Assembly: GCF_040120695.1 (NCBI RefSeq) | Contig: NZ_JBEEAC010000012.1 | Location: 124,001-188,000 of the forward strand | From: Plantactinospora sp040120695 | Lineage (GTDB): Bacteria > Actinomycetota > Actinomycetes > Mycobacteriales > Micromonosporaceae | Length of the DNA stretch: 64,000 nucleotides | Direction: 5' to 3' | Part shown: positions 38,006-46,041 of the stretch, in pieces | How the letters are laid out: each line of letters starts with the position of its first letter | How positions within the stretch are numbered: position 1 is the first letter of the stretch | Program-made: the position numbers and the translations under genes | Notes under the pieces: model-generated | Told to the model about the DNA's origin: nothing | Seen by the model: the letters and a program-made list of their open reading frames with translations, nothing else | The model's database searches: none

Positions 38006-38815
38006 ATGAGCCGCTCCGACCGGGCGTCCGACACGTCCTCGCCGGGACCGACCGACACGTCCTCGCCCGACGCCGGGCCGAGGGCGGACCTTGAGCTGAG
38101 TTCGACTGTCGCGGCGCTCACCGCGGACGAGCTCAACCAGTCCCGTCGGCGACAACTGCTCCGCCGGCTGGTCGGCCAGGTGCGGACCGGGCGTCCCGGC
38201 AACCTGTTCAAGCCGAAGGCGGCGGTCCGCTGGCTCACCGACACGGTCGCGGAGATCGCGCCGCACATCCCGGTGCGGGACCGGGAGACCCTGCTGCGGC
38301 ACTTCGACGGCCTCGACGGGGACGCACTGGCCGACCGGCTGGTCCGCAACGCCGTGCGGGCCACCGCGGGGGTCGGCGCGGCCGGTGGCGGAGTCGCGGC
38401 GGTGGAGTGGGCGGCCACCCCGACCCTGCTTTCGGCACCGGTGTTGCTGGCCGCCGAGACCGTCACCGTGGTCGCCATCGAACTCAAGCTGATCGGCGAA
38501 CTGCACGAGGCGTACGGCGTGCGGCTGCCCGGAGGCACCAGCCAGCGCGCGGTGACCCTGCTCCGCTCGTGGGCGGCCCAGCGCGGAGTCAATCCGCTAC
38601 TGCCCGGTGTCGGCGTCGGCGCGGTACTCGGCACGGCGGCCCGTAACGAACTGCGGGACCGGCTGCTGCGGCGGTTCGGCCGCAACCTGACCACCCTCGG
38701 GCCGTTCCTCACCGGTGCGGCGGTGGCCGGCTTCCTCAACGGCCGGGCCACCCGGGGACTCGGAGACCGGGTCCGGGAGGACCTCCGGCAGGGCCCCAAG
38801 GCGCTCGGCGGATAG
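38006..38815 (+). CDS. conserved hypothetical protein with central hydrophobic region
   Basis: 269 residues; not recognised. A low-complexity N-terminus (Ser/Pro/Asp repeats such as DTSSPGPTDTSSPD, residues about 7-25) precedes a helical domain with WLTDTVAEIAPHIPVRDRE. Residues about 115-155 are Gly/Ala-rich and hydrophobic (GVGAAGGGVAAVEW, LSAPVLLAAETVTVVAIE), and a second such stretch lies near 205-245. This could be a membrane-embedded helical-hairpin protein. ggagg at 37996-38000 is five bases from ATG 38006, which is chosen over ATG 38003 and GTG 37991. Confidence 0.72.
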   Translation: MSRSDRASDTSSPGPTDTSSPDAGPRADLELSSTVAALTADELNQSRRRQLLRRLVGQVRTGRPGNLFKPKAAVRWLTDTVAEIAPHIPVRDRETLLRHFDGLDGDALADRLVRNAVRATAGVGAAGGGVAAVEWAATPTLLSAPVLLAAETVTVVAIELKLIGELHEAYGVRLPGGTSQRAVTLLRSWAAQRGVNPLLPGVGVGAVLGTAARNELRDRLLRRFGRNLTTLGPFLTGAAVAGFLNGRATRGLGDRVREDLRQGPKALGG

Positions 38816-38869
38816 TCGCACGCACCGTCCCGGGCGCGCCGCGCGGTCACGGGCGGCGTATCGGGCGGG

Positions 38870-39397
38870 TCAGTGCGGGTCGCGGTGGGCCCGGTCCTGC
38901 GGGGTCCGGGCCGGGGCGCTGGACGCGAGGATCGCCTCGGCCAGGCGTACCGGATGGCGGGAGCTGACCACCCAGTAGGGGGTCGGGTCGGCCGGGTCGT
39001 CGAGGACGACCTGGACCGCCCCCGGCACCCACGGGCGCTGTACCACGAACGCCATCGGGTCGGCACCGACCCCGAGCACCTCGCGTCGGCCCTCCGCGTC
39101 CAGCGGGATCGCGTCGGCGACGAACCGCACCGGCAGCCGGGCGTCGTCGACCAGGAGTTCGCCGTCGCGTACGGCAACCTGGATCCGGCCGAGCCAACTG
39201 AGACCGACGGCGGCCAACGGCAACAGCACCACGAACGGCAGCCAGGCTCGCACGCCGGTGCCGCCGAGCCAGAGTTCGGTGGCGAGCAGCGCGGCGACGA
39301 CGATCCCGGCCAGCCAGAGCCACCAGGGCAGGGTCAGCCGCTCGGTGTACCCGGCCCGGGCCGGGACGGCGGCGGGCTCGGAACTTGTCGGTGCCAC
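38870..39397 (-). CDS. DUF3093 membrane protein
   Basis: 175 residues, DUF3093. Two membrane helices near 22-62 (WWLWLAGIVVAALLATEL; AWLPFVVLLPLAAVGLSWLG) are followed by a PH-like beta domain ending RHPVRLAEAIL. Unknown function; almost always beside dut in Actinobacteria. GTG 39397 has no Shine-Dalgarno, but TACCCT (39404-39409 on this strand) ends six bases upstream, so it is probably leaderless. Divergent from dut with 90 bases between starts. Confidence 0.85.
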   Translation of the reverse strand: MAPTSSEPAAVPARAGYTERLTLPWWLWLAGIVVAALLATELWLGGTGVRAWLPFVVLLPLAAVGLSWLGRIQVAVRDGELLVDDARLPVRFVADAIPLDAEGRREVLGVGADPMAFVVQRPWVPGAVQVVLDDPADPTPYWVVSSRHPVRLAEAILASSAPARTPQDRAHRDPH

Positions 39398-39487
39398 GCT
39401 GGAAGGGTACGGCCCTGCGCGCCCCGTCGACCCGGCAGGATGGGGGCACCACAGGTGGAGCCGCGAACCTGCCAGGAGAGTGAGAGC

Positions 39488-40027
39488 GTGACACACGTCC
39501 TGCCCGTACCCGTCCGGCGACTCGATCCCGACCTGCCGCTGCCGGCGTACGCCCATCCAGGCGACGCCGGGGCCGACCTGGTCGCCGCCGAGGAGGTCGA
39601 GATCCCTCCCGGCCGGTGGCGGCTGGTCCGGACCGGCGTCGCGCTCGCCCTGCCCGCCGGCCACGTCGGGCTGGTCCATCCACGATCGGGGCTGGCGGCC
39701 AGGCTCGGTGTGACCGTGCTCAACGCGCCCGGTACGGTCGACGCCGGTTACCGGGGCGAGATCCTGGTAAACCTGATCAACCACGACCGGGTCCGCCCGG
39801 CGAAGATCTCCCGGGGGGATCGGATCGCGCAGCTCGTCGTGCAGCGGGTGGAGCGGGTCGAGTTCCTGCCCGTCGACGAGCTGCCCGACTCCGTCCGGGG
39901 CGCGGGTGGGCACGGCTCGACCGGCGGACATGCCGGGCTGGTCGCCGCCGACCGTCCTGGCGACCGGGTCGAGCCGGAGGATCGGGTCGAGGCGGGCGAC
40001 CGGGTCGAGGGGGCGGGTAGGCGGTGA
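39488..40027 (+). CDS. dut: deoxyuridine 5'-triphosphate nucleotidohydrolase (dUTPase)
   Basis: 179 residues. The five trimeric-dUTPase motifs are seen in order: AHPGDAGADL, HPRSGLA, NAPGTVDAGYRGEI (catalytic Asp), DRIAQLVVQ and RGAGGHGSTGGH. Hydrolyses dUTP to dUMP, feeding thymidylate synthesis and preventing uracil in DNA. The C-terminus is extended by about 30 residues containing three DRVE repeats (GDRVEPEDRVEAGDRVE). GTG 39488 follows aggagag at eight bases. Start of a run of four same-strand genes. Confidence 0.95.
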   Translation: MTHVLPVPVRRLDPDLPLPAYAHPGDAGADLVAAEEVEIPPGRWRLVRTGVALALPAGHVGLVHPRSGLAARLGVTVLNAPGTVDAGYRGEILVNLINHDRVRPAKISRGDRIAQLVVQRVERVEFLPVDELPDSVRGAGGHGSTGGHAGLVAADRPGDRVEPEDRVEAGDRVEGAGRR

Positions 40028-40137
40028 ACCGATCGGAAAAGGGTGCCCGGGTCGGCTGTCGCCGTACGCCGTGGCCGACAATGCGAGTGAGTTCCGCCGA
40101 TCCGGCAGCCGGCAACGGAAGGTAGCAGGTAAGCACG

Positions 40138-40878
40138 ATGATCTTCTCCCGAGGACGCGGCGGGCGCCACTCCCGCGACGAGCGCTCCGGTCGGCAGTCG
40201 GCCGACCCCCAGGACCTCGCCGCTGCGGCCGAGCCCGAGGGACCCGGGCACGGACCCTACGACGTCGGCGACGCGCCGCCGGACGTGCAGCGGCTCGACC
40301 TGGGCAGCCTGCACATCCCGGCCGTCCAGGACGTGGAGGTACGCGTCCAGGCCAACCCGGACGGCGTGATCCAGCAGGTCGTCCTGGTGCACGGCGAGAG
40401 TGCCCTCCAGTTGGGGGTCTTCGCGGCACCGCGTACCGAGGGGATCTGGCCGGAGTGGCGGGAGGAGATCCGCACCTCCCTGGCGGCCGACGGGGTGGTG
40501 GCCGAGGAGGCGGACGGCGAGTACGGCACCGAGTTGCGGGCCCGGGTCCGTACCCCGGACGGCGGCATCGCCGACCTGCGATTCGTCGGCGTCGACGGGC
40601 CGCGCTGGATGATCCAGGGCGTCTTCCAGGGGCGTGCCGCCAGCGACCCCGCCGCCGCCGGACCGCTCGCGGAGTGCCTGAACGGGCTGGTGGTCGACCG
40701 GGGGCAGGAGGCCAAGCCGGTCCGCGAGCCGCTGCCGCTGCGGCTGCCCCGCGAGGCGGCGGCCGCGGCCGAGCCTTCGCCGGACGGTGACGGGTCCGGG
40801 GCGCCGGTCAACGGCGTCGTCTCCGGCCAGCAGCACCCGCGCCGGTCCGGACCACGACCCCACCGCGACGGCTCCTGA
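40138..40878 (+). CDS. DUF3710 protein
   Basis: 246 residues. MIFSRGRGG at the start and the core from about 55 to 190 (LHIPAVQDVEVRVQ, FAAPRTEGIWPEWREEI, WMIQGVFQGRAA) are the DUF3710 family. Both ends are low-complexity and probably disordered. The mycobacterial homologue (Rv2696c) is in the same dut neighbourhood; function unknown. ATG 40138 is preceded by ggaaggtagcagg. Confidence 0.88.
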   Translation: MIFSRGRGGRHSRDERSGRQSADPQDLAAAAEPEGPGHGPYDVGDAPPDVQRLDLGSLHIPAVQDVEVRVQANPDGVIQQVVLVHGESALQLGVFAAPRTEGIWPEWREEIRTSLAADGVVAEEADGEYGTELRARVRTPDGGIADLRFVGVDGPRWMIQGVFQGRAASDPAAAGPLAECLNGLVVDRGQEAKPVREPLPLRLPREAAAAAEPSPDGDGSGAPVNGVVSGQQHPRRSGPRPHRDGS

Positions 40879-41111
40879 CCGCGGCTAGCCGTTTCCCGGC
40901 CGGCAGCCCCGGCCGACACCCCGGCCGGCAGCCCCGGCGCCTGGTCGGCGGCTGTCGGCGCTTCGCCGCGCCATCGGTCGGACGGGTCGGCAACCCGGCA
41001 CGGCTGAGCAGGTGCGCGCGTACCGAACCGGCGTACGCTTGCGGCACGGCTTCACGCCAGTCGTGGCGAGCACGCGCTGGGCGGGCGCGTGGAGGAGGGT
41101 GACACCGGGTC

Positions 41112-41492
41112 ATGGCGACCGACCAGGGCCGGCTCTCGTGGCGGAGCTTCCTGCAACGGCTGACCGCGAGCGAGGCCGAGATCGAGGCGGAGGAGCTGCG
41201 CCGGGAGAGCGCCGAGTTCGGCAGTACCCCGGCCGGGCAGTGCAGCCGGGGACAGGTGGTGTCGGTCTCTGGTCGGCTCCGTACGGTGGTCTACACCCCC
41301 CGGACGAACCTGCCGACCCTGGAGGCGGATCTCTACGACGGCAGCGACGTCGTGACCCTGGTCTGGCTGGGGCGCCGACACATCTCCGGGATCGAGCCGG
41401 GCCGGCAATTGACCGCACGCGGTCGCATTGCGGTACGGGATGACCGTAAAGTCATCTACAACCCGTACTACGAGCTGGAGTCGCCGCGGTGA
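41112..41492 (+). CDS. OB-fold nucleic-acid-binding protein
   Basis: 126 residues. A short N-terminal helix (FLQRLTASEAEIEAEELRR) precedes a tRNA-anticodon-type OB fold (GQVVSVSGRLRTVVYTP, DLYDGSDVVTLVWLGRRHI, GRIAVRDDRKVIYNPYYEL). Homologue of Rv2694c; likely binds single-stranded nucleic acid but has no known role. ggaggagggtg precedes ATG 41112. It is followed 43 bases later by DUF3159. Confidence 0.87.
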   Translation: MATDQGRLSWRSFLQRLTASEAEIEAEELRRESAEFGSTPAGQCSRGQVVSVSGRLRTVVYTPRTNLPTLEADLYDGSDVVTLVWLGRRHISGIEPGRQLTARGRIAVRDDRKVIYNPYYELESPR

Positions 41493-41535
41493 ACAGGGAC
41501 GACGGCGACTGTAACCGCGACCGGAAGACACACAG

Positions 41536-42234
41536 ATGACCGCTGGACAGCCCCGCACCGACAGGACGGGCAGCGACCCGACGGCCGCCCGGAGCGAGGA
41601 GGAGGAACCGCTCCCGAGTCTGACCGAGCAGATGGCCGAGCAGCTCGGCGGCTGGCGCGGGATGGTCGAGTCCAGCGTCCCCGTGGTCGTCTTCGTCGCG
41701 GTCAACATCATCGCCGAGCTGCGTCCCGCGGTGATCGCCTCGGTGGCGGTCGCGGTGCTGATCGCGGTCGTCCGGCTCTTCCAGCGGCGGCCGGTCCGAC
41801 ACGCCGTCAACGGCCTGGTCGGGATCGGCATCGGCGCCATGATCGCCTGGCGTACCGGTGACGAGCGGGACTTCTACCTGCCCGGCATCCTCTACGGCAT
41901 CCTCTACGGGCTGGTGCTGCTCGGTTCGGCGGTGATCCGCCAGCCGCTGGTCGGCTGGATCTGGTCCATCATCGCGGCAGGGGGCCGGTCGGAGTGGCGG
42001 CAGGATCCGCGGCTGGTCCGCACCTTCACCCGGCTCACCGTGCTGTGGGGCGTGGTGTGGCTGGCCAAGGTGGGTGTGCAGGCCGGGCTCTACCTGGCGG
42101 ACATGGACACCGCGCTGGGCGTCGCCCGACTGCTGCTCGGCTATCCGCCGTACGCGCTGCTGCTGGTGATCACCATCTGGGCGGTCCGCCGGGTGAACCG
42201 GACCCCGGCGGTACCGGCCCCGCTCGGCGGCTGA
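41536..42234 (+). CDS. DUF3159 membrane protein
   Basis: 232 residues with five to six membrane helices (VVVFVAVNIIAEL, VIASVAVAVLIAVVRLF, LVGIGIGAMIAW, GILYGLVLLGSAVI, TVLWGVVWLAKVGV, LLLGYPPYALLLVITIW). DUF3159, Actinobacteria-specific, unknown function; the intracellular-septation-like fold hints at a transporter. Probable operon with the OB-fold gene upstream. The homologue Rv2693c has the same neighbours. Confidence 0.86.
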   Translation: MTAGQPRTDRTGSDPTAARSEEEEPLPSLTEQMAEQLGGWRGMVESSVPVVVFVAVNIIAELRPAVIASVAVAVLIAVVRLFQRRPVRHAVNGLVGIGIGAMIAWRTGDERDFYLPGILYGILYGLVLLGSAVIRQPLVGWIWSIIAAGGRSEWRQDPRLVRTFTRLTVLWGVVWLAKVGVQAGLYLADMDTALGVARLLLGYPPYALLLVITIWAVRRVNRTPAVPAPLGG

Positions 42235-42241
42235 CCGCCGC

Positions 42242-42316
42242 GGGCCGGACGTCACGTGCGCCGGCCGGGCCTTCACGTGCGCCGCCGGCCGGACGTCACG
42301 TGCGCCGCCGGCCGGA
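42242..42316. repeat. 21-24-bp tandem repeat after DUF3159 stop
   Basis: Three copies of ggccggacgtcacgtgcgcc or variants (one with ccttcacg) lie directly after the stop and before the convergent ceoC stop. No terminator hairpin is seen here, though acgtcacgt elements are partly self-complementary. Confidence 0.75.
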
Positions 42317-42339
42317 CTCCGCGTCGAGTTCTCCGGCGC

Positions 42340-43032
42340 TCAGCCGCTGCTGCCGCGGGTCCGTTCCACGCTGTCCGCGCCGAGGATCACCTTGCGGACC
42401 TCGTCCTCGACCTCGGCGGTGCAGACGAAGATCAGCTCGTCGCCGGCCTCCAGCGGGTCGTCAGGGGTCGGCACCAGCACCCGCTTGCCGCGCAGGATGG
42501 CGGTCAGGGCCGAGTCCCGGGGCAGCGGCACCGAGTGGACCGGATGCCCGACGTACGGTGCGGTCGGCGGCAGGGTGATCTCGACCATGTTCGCCTCACC
42601 CTGCCGGAACGTCATCAGCCGGACCAGGTCGCCGACGGTCACCGCCTCCTCGACCAGCGCCGCCATCACCCGGGGCTTGCTGACCGCGACGTCGACCCCC
42701 CACTGGTCGGTGAAGAGCCACTCGTTCTCGGCCCGGTTGACCCGGGCGACCACCCGGGGGACCGCGAACTCGGTCTTGGCCAGCAGCGACAGCACCAGGT
42801 TCACCTTGTCGTCGCCGGTGGCGGCCACCACCACGTCGCAGCTGGCCAGGTCGGCCTCCTCCAGGCTGGTCAGCTCGCAGGCGTCGGCGAGCACCCACTC
42901 GGCGGCCGGTACCCGTTCCGGGCGGAGCATCTGCGGCTTCCGCTCGATCAGCATCACCTGGTGTCCGTTCTCGATCAGCTCCTGCGCGATCGAGCGGCCG
43001 ACGTTGCCGGCGCCGGCGATGGTGACCCGCAT
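42340..43032 (-). CDS. ceoC: TrkA-type potassium uptake regulator (CeoC)
   Basis: 230 residues. Rossmann RCK_N: VTIAGAGNVGRSIAQELIENG with GAGNVG for NAD(H), then LIERKP, VVAATGDDKVNL; RCK_C domain (TrkA_C) from about 140 (MVEITLPPTAPYVGHPV). It gates a K+ channel or transporter in response to nucleotides. ATG 43032 is one base after the stop of ceoB, so they are cotranscribed and translationally coupled. Confidence 0.92.
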   Translation of the reverse strand: MRVTIAGAGNVGRSIAQELIENGHQVMLIERKPQMLRPERVPAAEWVLADACELTSLEEADLASCDVVVAATGDDKVNLVLSLLAKTEFAVPRVVARVNRAENEWLFTDQWGVDVAVSKPRVMAALVEEAVTVGDLVRLMTFRQGEANMVEITLPPTAPYVGHPVHSVPLPRDSALTAILRGKRVLVPTPDDPLEAGDELIFVCTAEVEDEVRKVILGADSVERTRGSSG

Positions 43033-43033
43033 C

Positions 43034-43699
43034 TCAACGCCCTCCTTCCGGCGGCGAACCCGCCACCGTCGTCACCTGATCGGCGATGTCGTCGGTGACC
43101 AGCATGGAGACCTGGTCGCCCTCCTGGAGCACGGTGGACGCGGTCGGCAGCGCGGCGATGCCGAACCGGGTCAGGTAACCGACCCGGGCCCCGGTGGCCT
43201 CCTCCAGGCCGCGCACCGGCCGGCCGATCCAGTCGTCGTGCACCGGCACCTCGATGACCGAGACGGTGCTGGTCGGGTCGCGGAAAATTTCCACATGTCC
43301 CTCCGGCACCAGGTGCCGGACCATCCGGTCGGCGGTCCACCGGACCGTGGCCACGGTCGGGATGCCGAGCCGCTCGTAGACCTGGGCCCGCTTCGAGTCG
43401 TAGATCCGGGCCACGACCCGGGAGACGCCGTACGTCTCACGAGCCAGCCGAGCCGAGATGATGTTGGAGTTGTCACCGCTGGAGACGGCGGCGAAAGCGT
43501 CGGCCCGCTCGATGCCGGCCTGGCGGAGCACCTCCGCGTCGAACCCGGCGCCGGTGACGGTGATCCCGCCGAACTCCGGGCCGAGCCGGCGGAACGCGTC
43601 GGCGTCCTGGTCGATGACGGCGACCGAGTGGCCGCGCGACTCCAGATTGTGCGCGAGGGTCGAACCGACCCGGCCACAGCCCATGATCACGACGTGCAC
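43034..43699 (-). CDS. ceoB: TrkA-type potassium uptake regulator (CeoB)
   Basis: 221 residues. RCK_N with VVIMGCGRVGSTLAHNLESRG and VAVIDQDADAF, RCK_C near 130-215 (VIEVPVHDDWIGRPVRGLEE). The extra upstream codons to 43756 are dropped: GTG 43699 follows gggagga at seven bases and gives the family start VHVVIMGCGRVG. With ceoC it forms the two-gene Trk system of mycobacteria, and is divergent from a KimA-like permease, supporting a potassium role for the group. Confidence 0.92.
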   Translation of the reverse strand: MHVVIMGCGRVGSTLAHNLESRGHSVAVIDQDADAFRRLGPEFGGITVTGAGFDAEVLRQAGIERADAFAAVSSGDNSNIISARLARETYGVSRVVARIYDSKRAQVYERLGIPTVATVRWTADRMVRHLVPEGHVEIFRDPTSTVSVIEVPVHDDWIGRPVRGLEEATGARVGYLTRFGIAALPTASTVLQEGDQVSMLVTDDIADQVTTVAGSPPEGGR

Positions 43700-43908
43700 G
43701 GCAAGTCCTCCCGGGTCACCACGGGACCGACCCGTCCGGTGGGGTGATGTCACCATGAGCGTAGTGCGGTCCCCACCGGCGTCCAGCGGGTCTCCCGGCG
43801 GCGATGCGGATCCTCGGCGAGCGCTAAAAGCGCCGTGTCGGTCGGATCACTGGAAGATCGGCTGCACCGGCCGGCCGGTCGGATCCGACGGCCGTACCCT
43901 TACCGGTT

Positions 43909-46041
43909 GTGGCCAGTCCCACCTCGCTCGTCAAGCGCCTGCTGCTGGGCCGACCCTTCCGGTCCGACAGGTTGCAGCACACCCTGCTGTCGAAGCGCAT
44001 CGCGCTGCCGGTGTTCGCCTCCGACGCCCTCTCCAGCGTGGCGTACGCCCCGGACGAGATCCTGCTGACGCTCTCGATCGCCGGCGCGTCGGCGTATCTC
44101 TTCTCGCCGTGGGTCGCCCTGGCCGTCGCGGTGGTGATGCTCACGGTAGTGGCGAGCTACCGGCAGAACGTGCACGCCTACCCCTCCGGCGGCGGCGACT
44201 ACGAGGTGGCCACCGTCAATCTCGGGCGCAGGTTCGGCGTCGGGGTGGCCAGCGCGCTGCTGGTCGACTACGTGTTGACCGTCGCGGTCTCGGTCTCCTC
44301 CGGGGTGGCCAACCTCGGCTCGGTGCTGCCGTTCGTCGCCGAGCACCGGGTCGGGGTGGCGGTGACCGCTGTGGTGCTGCTGACCGCGATCAATCTGCGT
44401 GGGCTGCGGGAGTCCGGCACCGCGTTCGCGATCCCGACCTACGGCTTCATGATCGTCATCATCGGGATGATCCTCACCGGGCTGGTCCGGATCTTCGTCC
44501 TCGGCCACGACCTCCGGGCGCCGAGCGCAGACCTGGTGGTCAGCGCCGAGCACGCCAACCTGACCGCCTTCGCGATGGCCTTCCTGCTGCTACGGGCCTT
44601 CTCCTCCGGCTGCGCCGCGCTGACCGGGGTGGAGGCGATCTCCAACGGCGTACCGGCGTTCAAGCCGCCGAAGAGCCGTAACGCCGCCACCACGCTGCTG
44701 ATGCTCGGCACGGTGGCGATCGTGATGATCATGGGAATCATCTGGCTGGCCCGGCTGACCGGCCTGCAGTTCATGGAGAACCCGGCCCGGCAGCTCGCAC
44801 ACGGCCCGGTCGGATACGTGCAGCAGACCGTGACCGTGCAGCTCGGCCAGGCCGTCTTCGGCAACGGGATCCTGCTCTTCGTGGTGGCCGGCGTGACCGC
44901 GCTGATCCTGTTCCTGGCCGCCAACACCGCGTTCAACGGTTTCCCGGTGCTCGGCTCGATCCTGGCGCAGGACCGGTACCTGCCCCGGCAGTTGCACACC
45001 CGGGGCGACCGGTTGGCGTTCTCCAACGGCATCGTCTTCCTCGCGCTGACCGCGATCCTGCTGATCGTCGCCTTCCAGGCCGAGGTGACCCGGCTGATCC
45101 AGCTCTACATCGTCGGCGTCTTCGTCTCGTTCACGCTCTCCCAGGCGGGGATGCTCCGGCACTGGAACCGGCTGCTGCGTACCGCACGGGATCCGGCGGT
45201 CCGGCGGAGGATGATCCGGTCCCGGGCCATCAACGCCTTCGGGATGGGTCTGACCGGGGCGGTACTGGTGGTCGTCCTGGTCACCAAGTTCCTGCTCGGC
45301 GCCTGGATCGCCATCGCCGCGATGGCGGTGATCTACGCCATGATGCTGGGCATCCGCCGGCACTACGACCGGGTCGCCGCCGAGCTGACCCCGGCCGAGG
45401 GCCGCCCGGTGCTGCCGGCCCGCAACCACGCGATCGTACTGGTCAGCAAGGTGCACCAGCCGACCCTGCGGGCGGTCGCCTACGCCCAGGCGACCCGGCC
45501 GGACACGCTGACCGCGCTGACCGTGAACGTCGACGAGGCGGACACCCGGGCGGTGCAGACCGAGTGGGAACGGCATGGGATGACCGTCCCGCTGACCGTG
45601 ATCGACTCGCCGTACCGGGAGATCACCCGGCCGATCCTCGACTTCGTCGCGTCGGCCCGCCGGGAGTCGCCGCGCGACGTGGTCACCGTCTTCATCCCGG
45701 AGTACGTCGTCGGGCACTGGTGGCAGAACCTGCTGCACAACCAGAGCGCACTGCGGATCAAGGGCCGACTCCTCTTCGAGCCCGGGGTGATGGTGACCAG
45801 CGTGCCGTGGCAGCTCGCCTCCACCGCCCGGAAGAACCTGGACCGGTTCGACGCCACCCTCAACCGTGGACCGGCCCGGGGCCCGCGCGGCGGTGCGCCG
45901 GTCGGTGGTCTGCTCGGGCCGCCCCCACGGTCGAACACCGCAGCCGTGCCGGCGCCGCCACCCTCGCTGGCCGGTACCGACCTCGAAGAGTCTCCGCCCG
46001 CACCCGGGCGGGAAACGGCGGTCCGTGATGAGCCCCGGTGA
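43909..46041 (+). CDS. APC superfamily permease, KimA-like (probable potassium importer)
   Basis: 710 residues: about twelve membrane helices (1-470) and a cytoplasmic domain (490-640) resembling a universal-stress fold (LVSKVHQPTLRAVAYAQATR), as in Bacillus KimA. SDALSSVAYAPDEILL near residue 38 matches the KimA first-helix signature. The last 65 residues are Pro-rich and disordered. Potassium is inferred from this similarity and from the divergent ceoBC genes; an amino acid substrate is the alternative. GTG 43909 has no Shine-Dalgarno; TACCCT (43895-43900) lies eight bases before it. The stop overlaps the next gene by 14 bases. Confidence 0.85.
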   Translation: MASPTSLVKRLLLGRPFRSDRLQHTLLSKRIALPVFASDALSSVAYAPDEILLTLSIAGASAYLFSPWVALAVAVVMLTVVASYRQNVHAYPSGGGDYEVATVNLGRRFGVGVASALLVDYVLTVAVSVSSGVANLGSVLPFVAEHRVGVAVTAVVLLTAINLRGLRESGTAFAIPTYGFMIVIIGMILTGLVRIFVLGHDLRAPSADLVVSAEHANLTAFAMAFLLLRAFSSGCAALTGVEAISNGVPAFKPPKSRNAATTLLMLGTVAIVMIMGIIWLARLTGLQFMENPARQLAHGPVGYVQQTVTVQLGQAVFGNGILLFVVAGVTALILFLAANTAFNGFPVLGSILAQDRYLPRQLHTRGDRLAFSNGIVFLALTAILLIVAFQAEVTRLIQLYIVGVFVSFTLSQAGMLRHWNRLLRTARDPAVRRRMIRSRAINAFGMGLTGAVLVVVLVTKFLLGAWIAIAAMAVIYAMMLGIRRHYDRVAAELTPAEGRPVLPARNHAIVLVSKVHQPTLRAVAYAQATRPDTLTALTVNVDEADTRAVQTEWERHGMTVPLTVIDSPYREITRPILDFVASARRESPRDVVTVFIPEYVVGHWWQNLLHNQSALRIKGRLLFEPGVMVTSVPWQLASTARKNLDRFDATLNRGPARGPRGGAPVGGLLGPPPRSNTAAVPAPPPSLAGTDLEESPPAPGRETAVRDEPR

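Noticed and set aside
43700..43908. c-di-AMP (ydaO) riboswitch before the KimA-like gene
   Set aside because: The ydaO core motifs are not visible and the gene appears leaderless, leaving no room for a 5' aptamer.
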